From contig CAZRUA010000016.1 in NCBI GenBank assembly GCA_964603125.1, forward strand, positions 1 to 45,222: 45,222 nucleotides of DNA, read 5' to 3'. The position numbers were made by a program, and so were the translations under genes. The notes below the pieces were generated by a model, which did no database searches, had not been told where the DNA came from, and was given only the letters and a program-made list of their open reading frames with translations. The DNA is from CAZRUA01 sp964603125. Lineage in GTDB: Bacteria > Bacteroidota > Bacteroidia > B-17B0 > Aurantibacillaceae. Below, piece after piece: positions 26,469 to 35,047 of this stretch (position 1 is the first letter of the stretch; each line of letters opens with the position of its first letter).

Positions 26469-26526
26469 AAAAACATCTTCATTCTGTTCCCCTATTGGCT
26501 CGAACAAAAATGAAGATGTTTTTATT
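26469..26526 (+). terminator. Long-stem hairpin with T-tract after the DksA-like gene
   Basis: A perfect 15-bp stem (26469-26483 with 26509-26523) encloses a 25-nt loop that can itself pair (TGTTC with GAACA). A T-rich stretch follows. It separates the DksA-like gene from lspA, so lspA may be expressed partly from another promoter or by read-through. Confidence 0.75.
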
Positions 26527-26559
26527 TTATAACAACTCTCCGATTTTCCATAAAATTTA

Positions 26560-27327
26560 ATGCGTAAACTAACCATATATTGCTTAATAACCATTTTTGG
26601 AGTTTTAATTGCAGATCAAGTAATTAAGGTTTACGTAAAAACTCATTTTCAACAATACGAAACTTACACTCTAATTGGTAAGCCAGGTTATAATGAAAAG
26701 GGAGTAAACAAGCACTTTGATATAGAATTTATTGAGAATCCTGGAATGGCATTCGGGATTACTTTTGATGGAAACACAACAGATCCTAATAAAAAAACTA
26801 CAGGTAAATTAATTCTTACTCTTTTTAGAATAATAGCTGGGATTTACGGTGTGTACTATATACGCCGAGCTATAAAACGAAATGTTAAGCCTGGATTAAT
26901 CATTGCAATATCCTTTATTTTTGCGGGTGCTGTTGGTAATGTTTTAGATAGTTTAGCTTACGGCGTCATTTTTTCGGACTTTGGTTACCAAAACAGCAAC
27001 GAACTTTCTCACCTTTTACCTTTTGCCGAATACAATTGGGGTAATATGTGTTATGGCAATGTTGTAGATATGTTTCATATCATTGTATTAGATGGTACTT
27101 TCCCTAATTGGTTCCCGCTTTGGAGTGGTCAAAAATTTGAATTTTTTAGTCCGATTTTTAATTTAGCCGATGCTTCAATAACAATAGGTGTTCTAATCTT
27201 AATTATTTTCTATAAACGCTTTTTTCCGAAGGAAGAATCAGAGCCTCAGACAGAGAATACAAGCATTTCTTCTGATACTTCAAACGAAACAAATAGCGAG
27301 CAAAATATCCAAACTAATCCTCAATAA
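26560..27327 (+). CDS. lspA: Lipoprotein signal peptidase, extended form
   Basis: Cleaves the signal peptide of lipidated prolipoproteins in the inner membrane. Four membrane helices are visible (about 5-22, 82-100, 111-130, 200-218). The catalytic Asp residues are D170 in GNVVDMFHI and D204 in FNLADASITIG; IENPGMAFGI and AGAVGNVLDSLAYG are also family motifs. At 255 aa it is much longer than the usual 160 or so. There are insertions at about 32-55 and about 136-166 and a polar tail rich in Ser, Thr, Asn, Gln and Glu (225-255). Long forms are common in Bacteroidota. The window encodes several lipoproteins that would be its substrates. Confidence 0.93.
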   Translation: MRKLTIYCLITIFGVLIADQVIKVYVKTHFQQYETYTLIGKPGYNEKGVNKHFDIEFIENPGMAFGITFDGNTTDPNKKTTGKLILTLFRIIAGIYGVYYIRRAIKRNVKPGLIIAISFIFAGAVGNVLDSLAYGVIFSDFGYQNSNELSHLLPFAEYNWGNMCYGNVVDMFHIIVLDGTFPNWFPLWSGQKFEFFSPIFNLADASITIGVLILIIFYKRFFPKEESEPQTENTSISSDTSNETNSEQNIQTNPQ

Positions 27328-27421
27328 TTAGTTAATTATTCGTCTAATTCTTTCTTTCCATTTTCTTAATTACCCCTAATTTTGGTTCATAAGTTTAGCA
27401 ATAAGGTATAATTATTGCCGT

Positions 27422-27429
27422 TATATTTA
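27422..27429 (+). promoter_or_regulatory. Candidate -7 box of the enoyl-CoA hydratase gene
   Basis: TATATTTA, 7 of 8 matches to TAnnTTTG. The predicted start near 27433 rules out the in-frame ATG at 27415 and supports starts at 27448 or 27454. Confidence 0.4.
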
Positions 27430-27453
27430 CAACCAAATATTTCAATTATGATT

Positions 27454-28236
27454 ATGACATACGAAAATGTATTAACTGATTTAAAAAATGGAGTACTTAC
27501 CATTTCAGTTAATCGCCCAGATAAATTAAATGCTTTAAATGCTAAAACAATTGATGAATTGCACGAAGCCTTATTAGAAGCAGAACATGAAAAAGAAATT
27601 AAAGTAATTATTTTAACTGGCACAGGCACCAAGGCTTTTGTTGCTGGAGCGGATATTGCTGAGTTTGCTGATTACAGTGTTGAACAAGGCCGCCAATTAA
27701 GTGCAATTGGCCACTTCAAAATTTTTAATTTTATCGAAAATTATTCAAAACCTGTTATAGCTGCCGTTAATGGATTTGCATTAGGTGGAGGTTTGGAATT
27801 GGCAATGGCTTGTCACATGCGCGTTGCAAGTGAAAATGCTAAAATGGGTTTACCAGAAGTTAGTTTAGGTGTAATTCCAGGTTATGGAGGAACACAGCGT
27901 TTAGCTCAATTGGTTGGAAAAGGTAAAGCATTTGAAATGGTTGTTACAGCCGATATGATTAATGCTAACGATGCATTATCATGGGGATTAGTGAATTATG
28001 TAACTACATCTGAAAATTTAATAGCAAAATGCGAGGAAATAGCCGCAAAAATAACTTCAAAATCAAGCGTAGCAGTAGCAACAGCAATTAAGGTAATTAA
28101 TGCTGGTTACAATAAAAACGAAAACGGTTACGAAGTGGAGATTGAAGAATTTGGAAAAATGTTTGGAACGGAAGACTTTAAAGAAGGTGTTAGCGCCTTT
28201 ATGGAAAAGAGAAAAGCAGACTTCCCAGGGAAATAA
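27454..28236 (+). CDS. Enoyl-CoA hydratase/isomerase family protein
   Basis: Crotonase-fold enzyme that would add water across the double bond of an enoyl-CoA in fatty-acid or amino-acid breakdown. NRPDKLNALN, AFVAGADIAEF (oxyanion hole), GFALGGGLELAMACHMRVAS with the first catalytic Glu, and GLPEVSLGVIPGYGGTQRL with the second catalytic Glu are all present. This makes true hydratase activity likely rather than a relaxed isomerase. The ATG at 27454 gives 260 aa, the family's usual length; an ATG two codons upstream (27448) is equally possible. A terminator follows at once. Confidence 0.93.
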   Translation: MTYENVLTDLKNGVLTISVNRPDKLNALNAKTIDELHEALLEAEHEKEIKVIILTGTGTKAFVAGADIAEFADYSVEQGRQLSAIGHFKIFNFIENYSKPVIAAVNGFALGGGLELAMACHMRVASENAKMGLPEVSLGVIPGYGGTQRLAQLVGKGKAFEMVVTADMINANDALSWGLVNYVTTSENLIAKCEEIAAKITSKSSVAVATAIKVINAGYNKNENGYEVEIEEFGKMFGTEDFKEGVSAFMEKRKADFPGK

Positions 28237-28237
28237 C

Positions 28238-28267
28238 AAAAAAGCCTCGAAATTCGAGGCTTTTTTG
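28238..28267. terminator. Bidirectional terminator between convergent genes
   Basis: A-tract, GCCTCGA stem, AAT loop, TCGAGGC stem, T-tract. It directly follows the enoyl-CoA hydratase stop and the stop of the convergent small gene (28271), and works in both directions. Confidence 0.9.
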
Positions 28268-28270
28268 TTT

Positions 28271-28459
28271 TTATTTTAAAGTTCCGTTTCTTTCAGCTTC
28301 TTTATTTTGAGCTACCATTCTTGAAACTTGGTAACCAAGTAAACCAACTATTAAAGCCCATAAAATAACATTAGGCATATTACCTGATGGTTTAATTAAT
28401 GTATCAAATGCCCAATTAGAAATCTTTTCTATTGTGCTCCAAATGTCGTTCCAACTCAT
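28271..28459 (-). CDS. Small single-pass membrane protein, possibly DUF6341
   Basis: A 62-aa product with an amphipathic start (MSWNDIWSTIEKISNWAF), one membrane helix (about residues 28-48, NVILWALIVGLLGYQVSRMV) and a charged C-terminal tail. It is supported as a gene by the dedicated bidirectional terminator and by its divergent position 74 bp from the DUF6427 gene. In other Bacteroidota a small DUF6341 membrane protein sits beside DUF6427, so I tentatively equate them; this rests on memory and not on an alignment. Function is unknown. Confidence 0.7.
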   Translation of the reverse strand: MSWNDIWSTIEKISNWAFDTLIKPSGNMPNVILWALIVGLLGYQVSRMVAQNKEAERNGTLK

Positions 28460-28533
28460 GTTAATTATTATTAAGTTTGTGGCACAAAATTAATAAAATA
28501 GTCTAAACTTCAAAACAATAGCAATTCTTTTTT

Positions 28534-29523
28534 GTGATAAGCTCCATTTTTAAAAATAATAATCAATTGGCCTTCATCGTATTGCCCCTAATTGTGCTAA
28601 CAGTTTGGTTATTAAGCATTTTTGCCTTTGGTTGCAATAAAATTGAGTTTGAAAGTAGTATTATTTTACCACTTCTAATTCCCAAAACTATTTCTTCAAT
28701 TCTTGCAAAAGGGCTATTCCTGATATTACTCATATCTATTGCATTGCTAGCCAACTGGTTTTATAACGCTCAGGAGGTTGGAAATGAAAAACAAAACTAC
28801 TTTTCGGGTTTACTTTTAGTGCTTACACTAGCACCAATAGCTCAACAATCTATCTTACATCCATTATTTTTTGTAATGTGCCTTACACTTTTAGCTTTAA
28901 ATAGGTTGTTCTCCATCTATAGAAGTGATAAAAATGTAAAGAATATCTTTGATGTAGGCTTCTTATTCTCCTTATCATGCCTTATCTATGTGCCTTTCAT
29001 TGTGTTTTTGCCTCTTTTGTTTTTTGCTTTACTTCAATTACGTAGCTTTAATATGCGCGAATGGATACTAGCATTACTGGGCTTTTTTACACCAATATTT
29101 ATAATGGCATCCTTGTTTTACCTATTTAATATTGGTGAAGTTTACTGGATTGAGAAATTATTTGAAAGCTTAAAAGGAAAAAGACCGCATGTTTTTTACA
29201 ATGGCACATTTTTACTTAATGCCATGTATTTTATTTTAGCGGTACTTGTTTTGCTTAATTTAATCATTGGTAAATCTAGCGGTAAAGTAAAAACAGGCAA
29301 AACTCATTCCTTCCTATTTGCTTTTTTACTTTTTTCAATTGGTCTTTTCTTTATAAGTTATAACTCAAGCGTTATTTTATTCCCTTTTGCCCTCATTCCT
29401 TTGAGTATGCTTGGATCTTACATATTAGATGGTATAAAACGAACTTTTATAGTAGATTTATTTTTACTGCTACTATTTACTTGCCTTATTTGCGGAAGCC
29501 TTCAAATGACGGGTGTTTTGTAA
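28534..29523 (+). CDS. DUF6427 family polytopic membrane protein
   Basis: The 329-aa protein begins at a GTG and has about eight hydrophobic helices, with short loops, no signal peptide and no catalytic motif that I can see. The start MISSIFKNNNQLAFIVLPL and overall layout match my memory of the DUF6427 family, which is specific to Bacteroidota and often near nucleotide-metabolism genes; here purQ follows. Function is unknown. A transport or cell-envelope role is a guess from topology. Confidence 0.78.
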   Translation: MISSIFKNNNQLAFIVLPLIVLTVWLLSIFAFGCNKIEFESSIILPLLIPKTISSILAKGLFLILLISIALLANWFYNAQEVGNEKQNYFSGLLLVLTLAPIAQQSILHPLFFVMCLTLLALNRLFSIYRSDKNVKNIFDVGFLFSLSCLIYVPFIVFLPLLFFALLQLRSFNMREWILALLGFFTPIFIMASLFYLFNIGEVYWIEKLFESLKGKRPHVFYNGTFLLNAMYFILAVLVLLNLIIGKSSGKVKTGKTHSFLFAFLLFSIGLFFISYNSSVILFPFALIPLSMLGSYILDGIKRTFIVDLFLLLLFTCLICGSLQMTGVL

Positions 29524-29574
29524 ATTTAGTTCAAAAAATGTGAATTAATTTAAAGTGAAGTAAAACTATTGTTT

Positions 29575-29582
29575 TAACTTTG
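29575..29582 (+). promoter_or_regulatory. -7 box of purQ
   Basis: TAACTTTG, a perfect TAnnTTTG match. It spans the TTG at 29580 that opens the longest in-frame reading, so that start is excluded. Transcription from about 29586 gives a 50-nt leader to the ATG at 29637. The -33 box is not clear. Confidence 0.55.
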
Positions 29583-29636
29583 CATTCCGTAAAGGAAAAA
29601 CTGTATTATTACAGACAAACATTAAAAAAAGTAAAC

Positions 29637-30329
29637 ATGAAATTTGGCGTTGTAGTATTCCCTGGTTCAAACTGTGATGAAGACATGGTTTATGTTTTAA
29701 GAAACATAATGAAACAAGAAACAGTTAAATTATGGCATAAAAACACCGATTTAGAAGGTTGTGATTTTATAATTCTTCCTGGTGGATTTAGCTACGGCGA
29801 TTATTTAAGAAGTGGGGCAATTGCGCGATTCTCTCCAATAATGGATAGTGTTATTAAACATGCTAACAATGGTGGTTATGTTTTTGGTGTTTGTAATGGT
29901 TTCCAAATTTTATGCGAGGCTGGTTTGGTTCCAGGAGCATTGCTGCACAATAACGAGCGTAAATTTATTTGCAAAAACGTTTTTATTAAAGCTCAAAATA
30001 CCGAAACCTTAATTACAAATTCAATTTCAAAAGATAAAGCATTAAAAATTCCTATTGCTCATGGTGAAGGTAAGTTTTATGCTGATGAAAAAACCATTAA
30101 GCAATTAAATGATAATGGACAAGTTTTGTTTAGGTATTGCGACGAACTTGGAAATATAACTCCAGAATCAAATCCAAACGGAGCTACTGAAAATATTGCT
30201 GGTGTTTGTAACGCAGGCTTTAATGTTTTTGGAATGATGCCTCATCCAGAGCGCGCTGCTGACGGCTTACTTGCTAATGAAGATGGGAAATTTATTTTTG
30301 AATCTATATTAAGTAAAGTAACTGCTTAA
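29637..30329 (+). CDS. purQ: Phosphoribosylformylglycinamidine synthase, glutaminase subunit PurQ
   Basis: Supplies ammonia from glutamine for the fourth step of purine synthesis, in complex with PurL and PurS. The start MKFGVVVFPGSNCDEDM is the family's N-terminus. The glutaminase triad is visible as the nucleophile Cys in FGVCNGFQILCEAG and His-Glu in MMPHPERA. The 230-aa length is typical of the stand-alone subunit, which implies a separate small-type PurL and a PurS encoded elsewhere. Neither is in the window. It has its own promoter. Confidence 0.94.
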   Translation: MKFGVVVFPGSNCDEDMVYVLRNIMKQETVKLWHKNTDLEGCDFIILPGGFSYGDYLRSGAIARFSPIMDSVIKHANNGGYVFGVCNGFQILCEAGLVPGALLHNNERKFICKNVFIKAQNTETLITNSISKDKALKIPIAHGEGKFYADEKTIKQLNDNGQVLFRYCDELGNITPESNPNGATENIAGVCNAGFNVFGMMPHPERAADGLLANEDGKFIFESILSKVTA

Positions 30330-30348
30330 TTCATTAAAAATTTAATAA

Positions 30349-30381
30349 TTGAGTATTAGCGGCATTTTTTTTGTAGCTTTA
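30349..30381 (+). promoter_or_regulatory. Promoter of the large histidine kinase gene, near-leaderless
   Basis: TTG (30349-30351), a 22-bp spacer, TAGCTTTA (30374-30381, 7 of 8 matches). The ATG at 30389 would lie only about 4 nt after the transcription start. Confidence 0.4.
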
Positions 30382-30388
30382 TAACGCA

Positions 30389-33300
30389 ATGTTAAAAGGC
30401 ATAATTACAAATAAAAGCAAGCTAGTTAAACTAGCCGTCGTATTCCTGTTTTTTCTTCTTAGCTTTTTAATTTGCAATTACTTTTCGTCTTCATCAAGCC
30501 AAAGTTTTGTAAAGGTTGCTCAAAAAGCATTGCTGTCTAAAGAAAAAGAAGCCCAACAACATTTAGCCGAACTAGAAAAGCTTATTGAAGCTAACGACTC
30601 ATTACCATTATTTACTAGTTTAAAAGAAAAAACCAAAGACCTTTTTAAAAACAAAGGAATAGTTTTACTTGCTTACAAAAACGATTCTTTAACTTACTGG
30701 AGTGATAACGCACCTGCTGTAGAAAACTACATGCGCGAAATTTGCTTAGATAATAATTTTGTTCAACTAAAAAATGGGTGGTACGAAGTAGTAAAACCGA
30801 GTCAACAAAAAAGTTTACGATTAATGGCCCTGATTTTAGTTAAAACTGAATTTAACTACCAAAATAATTATTTGCAAAACGACTTTCTGCCATATTTGCA
30901 ACTACCTCAAAACACAAGCTTGTCTCCTTCGTATGACAACGAAAAAAATCAATTAAAAAATTTAAAAGGGGATATTATTTGCCAATTACAATTTGAAGCG
31001 GCACAAAGCACAAACAACATAGCTTGGTATTTAAGTCTAGTGCTTTTTACTGGACTAATGGTTTCATTAGGATTTTGGCTGTTTCACTTTTTATGGCAAT
31101 ACAAAGAACAACTAAACTCAACTTTACTTTTAAGCATATTTTTAATAAGTGTTATTTTAATTCGTTTCCTTACCTTATTAAATAAATTTCCTGAATTTAT
31201 TTACGACTCTGAATTATTCGACCCGAAACTATTTGGTAATGCAGATAGTTTTTGGAATGGTTTTCTTGGCGATATCTTAATCAATAGTACACTTGTTTTT
31301 ATTCTTTCATTTGTAGTTCAGCGACATCTAAACATCCAACTTAAAACAATTCGTAAAGGTTTAATTTACATTTTAGTTTCATCTGTTTTAATTGTTTACA
31401 GTGCCAATTTCATAAATGATATTATTTATAGCTTAGTTCAAAACTCTAAGTTGTCGTTTAACGTAAACAATTTGTTTGGCCTAAACGTTTACAGTTTCGT
31501 TGGTTTTGCTTGCGTTGGTTTATTACTATTTGCTTTTTATATATTATGCGATATACTTGTAACTCAAATCCTAGAAAAGAAATCGCTTCGCTTTTATGCA
31601 CTAGCAGTATTCATTGCGATAGTGATTTTAAATTTAATTGTTGAACATTACAACCAACATTATGATTTAATAAAACAACTTTGGAGTTTGCCTTTGGTAG
31701 TGTTTATTTATTTTATCAAAAAACGTTCAATAAGATATTCCTTTTCCTATGGTATTGGTTTTATACTTATTTTTTCATTCGTAGCCACGCATTCCTTTAT
31801 AAAAACCGAACACTACAAAGAACTTGAAAGTAGGAAACTATATGCACAACAACTCACCTACCGTCAGGATGCTGTTACTGAAAACCTATTTTTAGATATA
31901 GATAATAAAGTAAAAAAGGACCAAACCTTAAATGCAAGCATATACAATTTTAAGCCCGATGCCAACGAGCTAGAACAATATCTGCGTCAAAATTATTTTA
32001 GCGGCTACTGGGAACGTTTTGATGTTGTTTTATCAGTAGTTGATTCTGCCTGTATTCCTTTAATAAAAACAAAAAATCCGATTCATGAAAACAATGAATA
32101 TTTTGAAGAACTCATTTTAAAACAAGGTAGCGAAACTGAATGTAAAGATTTGTTCTTTGTTGAGACAAGCGATGGTCAATCAAAATACATTTCGCGAATA
32201 AAAGTACCTCGCTTAGTAGGACCAAGTCCATTGAAACCATATATTGTTTATGCTGAAATACAACCTAAAATAATTCCTGATGCAGTTGGTTTCCCTGAGT
32301 TATTATTAGATAAATCCATTAATAATAATAGCAAGCTAGAAGAGTATTCGTATGCCATTTACAAAGGCAATAAACTAATAAATCGTTATGGTAAATATCC
32401 TTTCCTATTCGAAATAAATTCAAACAAAAACAACCAAGAGTTTTACGATTATTACGAAAACGATTACCACCATTTAATTTATAATGATACTGAAGCAAAT
32501 GTAAAAGTGATTATAAGTCGTGAAAAGAGACCTTTCTGGGATAAGTTCACAACAAACTCGTACTTTTTTATGTTCTTTAGTTTAATGCTTTTAACCTTCT
32601 TATATTTAAGAGAATGGCGAGCAAGAAAAAATTTACAAAACACAAGCTTAAATGTTAGAGTTCAATTACTTCTTGTTACAGTAGTTTTAATATCGCTTTT
32701 GGTTTTTGGTAGTGGAACCTTTTGGTTTGTAAATAGGCAGTTTGAAATAAAAAACACTGAACTACTAGATGAAAAAATAAAATCCGTTTTAATTGAATTA
32801 CAATCGAAACTCGGTGATCAAAAAACATTATCACTAAGTGGAAAAGATTTTACTGCTTACTTTTTAAAAAAATTCGGTAATGTATTTGTAACTGATATCA
32901 ATGCATTTGATTTACAAGGAAACCTATACGCATCTTCTCAGCCAAGGCTATTTGATGAAGGAATCATTTCGCGAAAAATGAATCCCGAAGCATTTGAAAA
33001 AGTACTTAATAAATCATTCAGTAATTTTGTTTTAAAAGAAAACATTGGCAAACTTAACTACTATTCGGCCTATCAGCCATTATACAACAACTCTGGCGAA
33101 CTTTTAGCTTACATTAACTTACCATATTTTGCCAAGCAAAAGGAACTCGAAAAAGAAATTTCAATATACATTGTGGCCTTAATTAACATTTATGTTGTGC
33201 TCTTTGCTATAAGCACAATAATGGCTTTATTCATTTCTAACTTGGTAACAAAACCATTACGAATGATTCAGCAACGAATGAGCAAAATTAGTTTTGGAAA

Positions 33301-34105
33301 AACCAATGCACCTATAGCATGGAAGGAAAAAGATGAAATTGGTAGTTTAGTAAACGAGTACAATAAAATGATTTTACAACTTGAAGAAAGTGCTTCTAAA
33401 TTAGCAAAATCTGAAAGAGAAAGCGCTTGGCGCGAAATGGCTAAGCAAGTAGCTCATGAAATAAAAAACCCACTTACACCAATGAAACTTAGTGTGCAAC
33501 ATTTACAGCGCACCATTGAGGTTGATCCTGAAGATTTAAAAGAACGTGTAGAAAGGTTAACAAAAATGCTTATTGAACAAATTGATACTTTAACTAATAT
33601 TGCTAACGAGTTTAGCTCATTTGCAAAAATGCCAAAAGCTAATATAGAAGAAGTAAATGTGTTTGAAAGTGTTTTTAATTGTGTTCAATTATTTGAACAA
33701 ACCGAAAACTGCTCCATTATTTTGCTTGAAACCGCTAATAAAAACTTAATTGCCAACCTAGATAAAGATCAATGTAAACGAGTTTTTACAAATTTAATCA
33801 AGAATGCTATTCAAGCTATCCCTGCCGAAAAACAAGGCTTAGTAGAAGTTGATATTTATGCTAAAGCTAACGAAGTTGTAGTAAAGGTTAAAGACAATGG
33901 TAGTGGCATAAGCCCTGAAGCTATTGATAAAATTTTTGTACCCAATTTCTCTACAAAAACAGAAGGTATGGGCTTAGGATTGGCAATGGTTAAGAACATT
34001 GTAGAGTCATTTAATGGTAAAATTTGGTTCCAAACTACCCTGAATTACGGCACTACCTTTTATGTTTCCTTTCCGCAAGTAAAAATCGATAAAAACTCAT
34101 TGTAG
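30389..34105 (+). CDS. Large multi-pass sensor histidine kinase, NtrY-like, orphan
   Basis: The 1238-aa product has, in order: an N-terminal helix and a periplasmic segment (about 10-205), a block of roughly seven membrane helices (about 208-475), a second extracytoplasmic domain (about 480-725), two helices (about 730-795), a third sensor domain (about 800-925), another helix (about 930-957), HAMP (about 958-1010), HisKA with the phospho-acceptor His1023 in AKQVAHEIKNPLTPMKL, and a C-terminal ATPase (NLIKNAIQAIP, KDNGSGI, GMGLGLAMVKNIVESF). The HEIKNPLTP form is typical of NtrY-type kinases. No response regulator is adjacent, so the partner is unknown. The size and number of membrane and sensor modules are unusual. 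Confidence 0.9.
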   Translation: MLKGIITNKSKLVKLAVVFLFFLLSFLICNYFSSSSSQSFVKVAQKALLSKEKEAQQHLAELEKLIEANDSLPLFTSLKEKTKDLFKNKGIVLLAYKNDSLTYWSDNAPAVENYMREICLDNNFVQLKNGWYEVVKPSQQKSLRLMALILVKTEFNYQNNYLQNDFLPYLQLPQNTSLSPSYDNEKNQLKNLKGDIICQLQFEAAQSTNNIAWYLSLVLFTGLMVSLGFWLFHFLWQYKEQLNSTLLLSIFLISVILIRFLTLLNKFPEFIYDSELFDPKLFGNADSFWNGFLGDILINSTLVFILSFVVQRHLNIQLKTIRKGLIYILVSSVLIVYSANFINDIIYSLVQNSKLSFNVNNLFGLNVYSFVGFACVGLLLFAFYILCDILVTQILEKKSLRFYALAVFIAIVILNLIVEHYNQHYDLIKQLWSLPLVVFIYFIKKRSIRYSFSYGIGFILIFSFVATHSFIKTEHYKELESRKLYAQQLTYRQDAVTENLFLDIDNKVKKDQTLNASIYNFKPDANELEQYLRQNYFSGYWERFDVVLSVVDSACIPLIKTKNPIHENNEYFEELILKQGSETECKDLFFVETSDGQSKYISRIKVPRLVGPSPLKPYIVYAEIQPKIIPDAVGFPELLLDKSINNNSKLEEYSYAIYKGNKLINRYGKYPFLFEINSNKNNQEFYDYYENDYHHLIYNDTEANVKVIISREKRPFWDKFTTNSYFFMFFSLMLLTFLYLREWRARKNLQNTSLNVRVQLLLVTVVLISLLVFGSGTFWFVNRQFEIKNTELLDEKIKSVLIELQSKLGDQKTLSLSGKDFTAYFLKKFGNVFVTDINAFDLQGNLYASSQPRLFDEGIISRKMNPEAFEKVLNKSFSNFVLKENIGKLNYYSAYQPLYNNSGELLAYINLPYFAKQKELEKEISIYIVALINIYVVLFAISTIMALFISNLVTKPLRMIQQRMSKISFGKTNAPIAWKEKDEIGSLVNEYNKMILQLEESASKLAKSERESAWREMAKQVAHEIKNPLTPMKLSVQHLQRTIEVDPEDLKERVERLTKMLIEQIDTLTNIANEFSSFAKMPKANIEEVNVFESVFNCVQLFEQTENCSIILLETANKNLIANLDKDQCKRVFTNLIKNAIQAIPAEKQGLVEVDIYAKANEVVVKVKDNGSGISPEAIDKIFVPNFSTKTEGMGLGLAMVKNIVESFNGKIWFQTTLNYGTTFYVSFPQVKIDKNSL

Positions 34106-34129
34106 GTAAATGGGTTTTACTTACTTTTG
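34100..34129 (+). promoter_or_regulatory. Promoter of the two-module lipoprotein gene
   Basis: TTG (34100-34102), a 19-bp spacer, TACTTTTG (34122-34129, perfect TAnnTTTG). The -33 box overlaps the end of the kinase gene. Transcription from about 34133 gives a leader of about 85 nt to the ATG at 34218. Confidence 0.6.
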
Positions 34130-34217
34130 CCTCCTTAATTATTTTCCAAATCAGGAAGTAAGCTTGTAAAAAGCGAGCGTGCCGAATGGTTCTATTAAAA
34201 ACAATAAATTAATACTT

Positions 34218-34919
34218 ATGAAAAAACTAACAACTGTAAGCGCATTAATAATCATGTTGATTATTACATCATGCGGTAAAAAAAATGAAACATTAAAAGG
34301 AGAAGATTTAAAAGGTTCTGATGCATTAGAGCTTTTAGCTGGTAAAACAGAAAAACGCTGGAAATTAAAACTAGGTGAAGATTTTTATAAAATGATTTGC
34401 TTCAGCCCTAATGGAGATTGCAGAGATGGCGTAGATTACAAAATGAAATTTACTTTAAGTGGAAACGTTTTAACATTTAAAGAAGCAAGTGAATATGTTT
34501 ACAAAATAGTTTCTGTAAGCGAAAAAATTCTTATTCTTACAAATCCACAAGGAAAGGAATTAATTTATACTGAAACTACTGATATTCCGAAAAAATCAGA
34601 AAACACATCATCAACTGGTAAAAAAACTATTGATCAAAAATGGATTAAAGGTTATACCAGAGGAACTACTTGGAAATCTAGCACAGGTTCATTTACTTAT
34701 TCATTTTACAATGATGGTAAATTTTACGACAGCTTAACTGGCTTTAAAGAAGAAGCTTGGTCATTTGAAGGGAACAAGCTTAAAATAGGTTCAAGCTCTT
34801 ATGAAATAGTTGAATTATCTGCTGGGGTTTTAGAAATTGTAATGGGAGGCACAAACGTAAAACTTTCGTACTTAGGTGAAGCTAAAGAAAAACCGTCTGA
34901 TAACAAACCAAACTCTTAA
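34218..34919 (+). CDS. Lipoprotein with two lipocalin-like beta modules, function unknown
   Basis: The ATG at 34218 opens directly onto a lipoprotein signal (MKKLTTVSALIIMLIITSCG, Cys at 19); an ATG 39 bp upstream would hide it. The 233-aa product has two segments of similar layout. Module one (about 36-118) has WKLKLGEDFYKM, GNVLTF and YVYKIVSVSEKILILTN. Module two (about 133-222) has WKSSTGSFTYSF, GNKLKIG and SYEIVELSAGVLEIVMG. Both follow the same order: a Trp strand, a GN-x-L turn, a Y-x-I-V strand and a final ILxL/LEIV strand. This suggests an internal duplication of a small lipocalin-like or similar barrel. A terminator follows. Confidence 0.8.
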   Translation: MKKLTTVSALIIMLIITSCGKKNETLKGEDLKGSDALELLAGKTEKRWKLKLGEDFYKMICFSPNGDCRDGVDYKMKFTLSGNVLTFKEASEYVYKIVSVSEKILILTNPQGKELIYTETTDIPKKSENTSSTGKKTIDQKWIKGYTRGTTWKSSTGSFTYSFYNDGKFYDSLTGFKEEAWSFEGNKLKIGSSSYEIVELSAGVLEIVMGGTNVKLSYLGEAKEKPSDNKPNS

Positions 34920-34941
34920 TTGATATTGATTTATCATTTAC

Positions 34942-34975
34942 AAAAGGCTAACAAAATTGTTAGCCTTTTTTTATT
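34942..34975 (+). terminator. Rho-independent terminator after the two-module lipoprotein gene
   Basis: AAAAGGCTAACAA pairs with TTGTTAGCCTTTT around a very short AT loop, followed by a T-tract. It lies just after the stop codon at 34919. Confidence 0.88.
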
Positions 34976-35017
34976 ACATAATTATAAAAATCATCCCCTA
35001 CTTTAAGCATAAGTATG

Positions 35018-35025
35018 TACATTTG
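35018..35025 (+). promoter_or_regulatory. -7 box of the superoxide dismutase gene
   Basis: TACATTTG, a perfect TAnnTTTG match 22 bp before the ATG. No convincing -33 box is visible. Confidence 0.5.
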
Positions 35026-35047
35026 TGTAAACTAAAAAACAATAATT

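Noticed and set aside
27323..27340. Palindrome AATAATTAGTTAATTATT over the lspA stop codon as a terminator
   Set aside because: Entirely A/T, without GC pairs or a following T-tract, and common by chance in AT-rich DNA.
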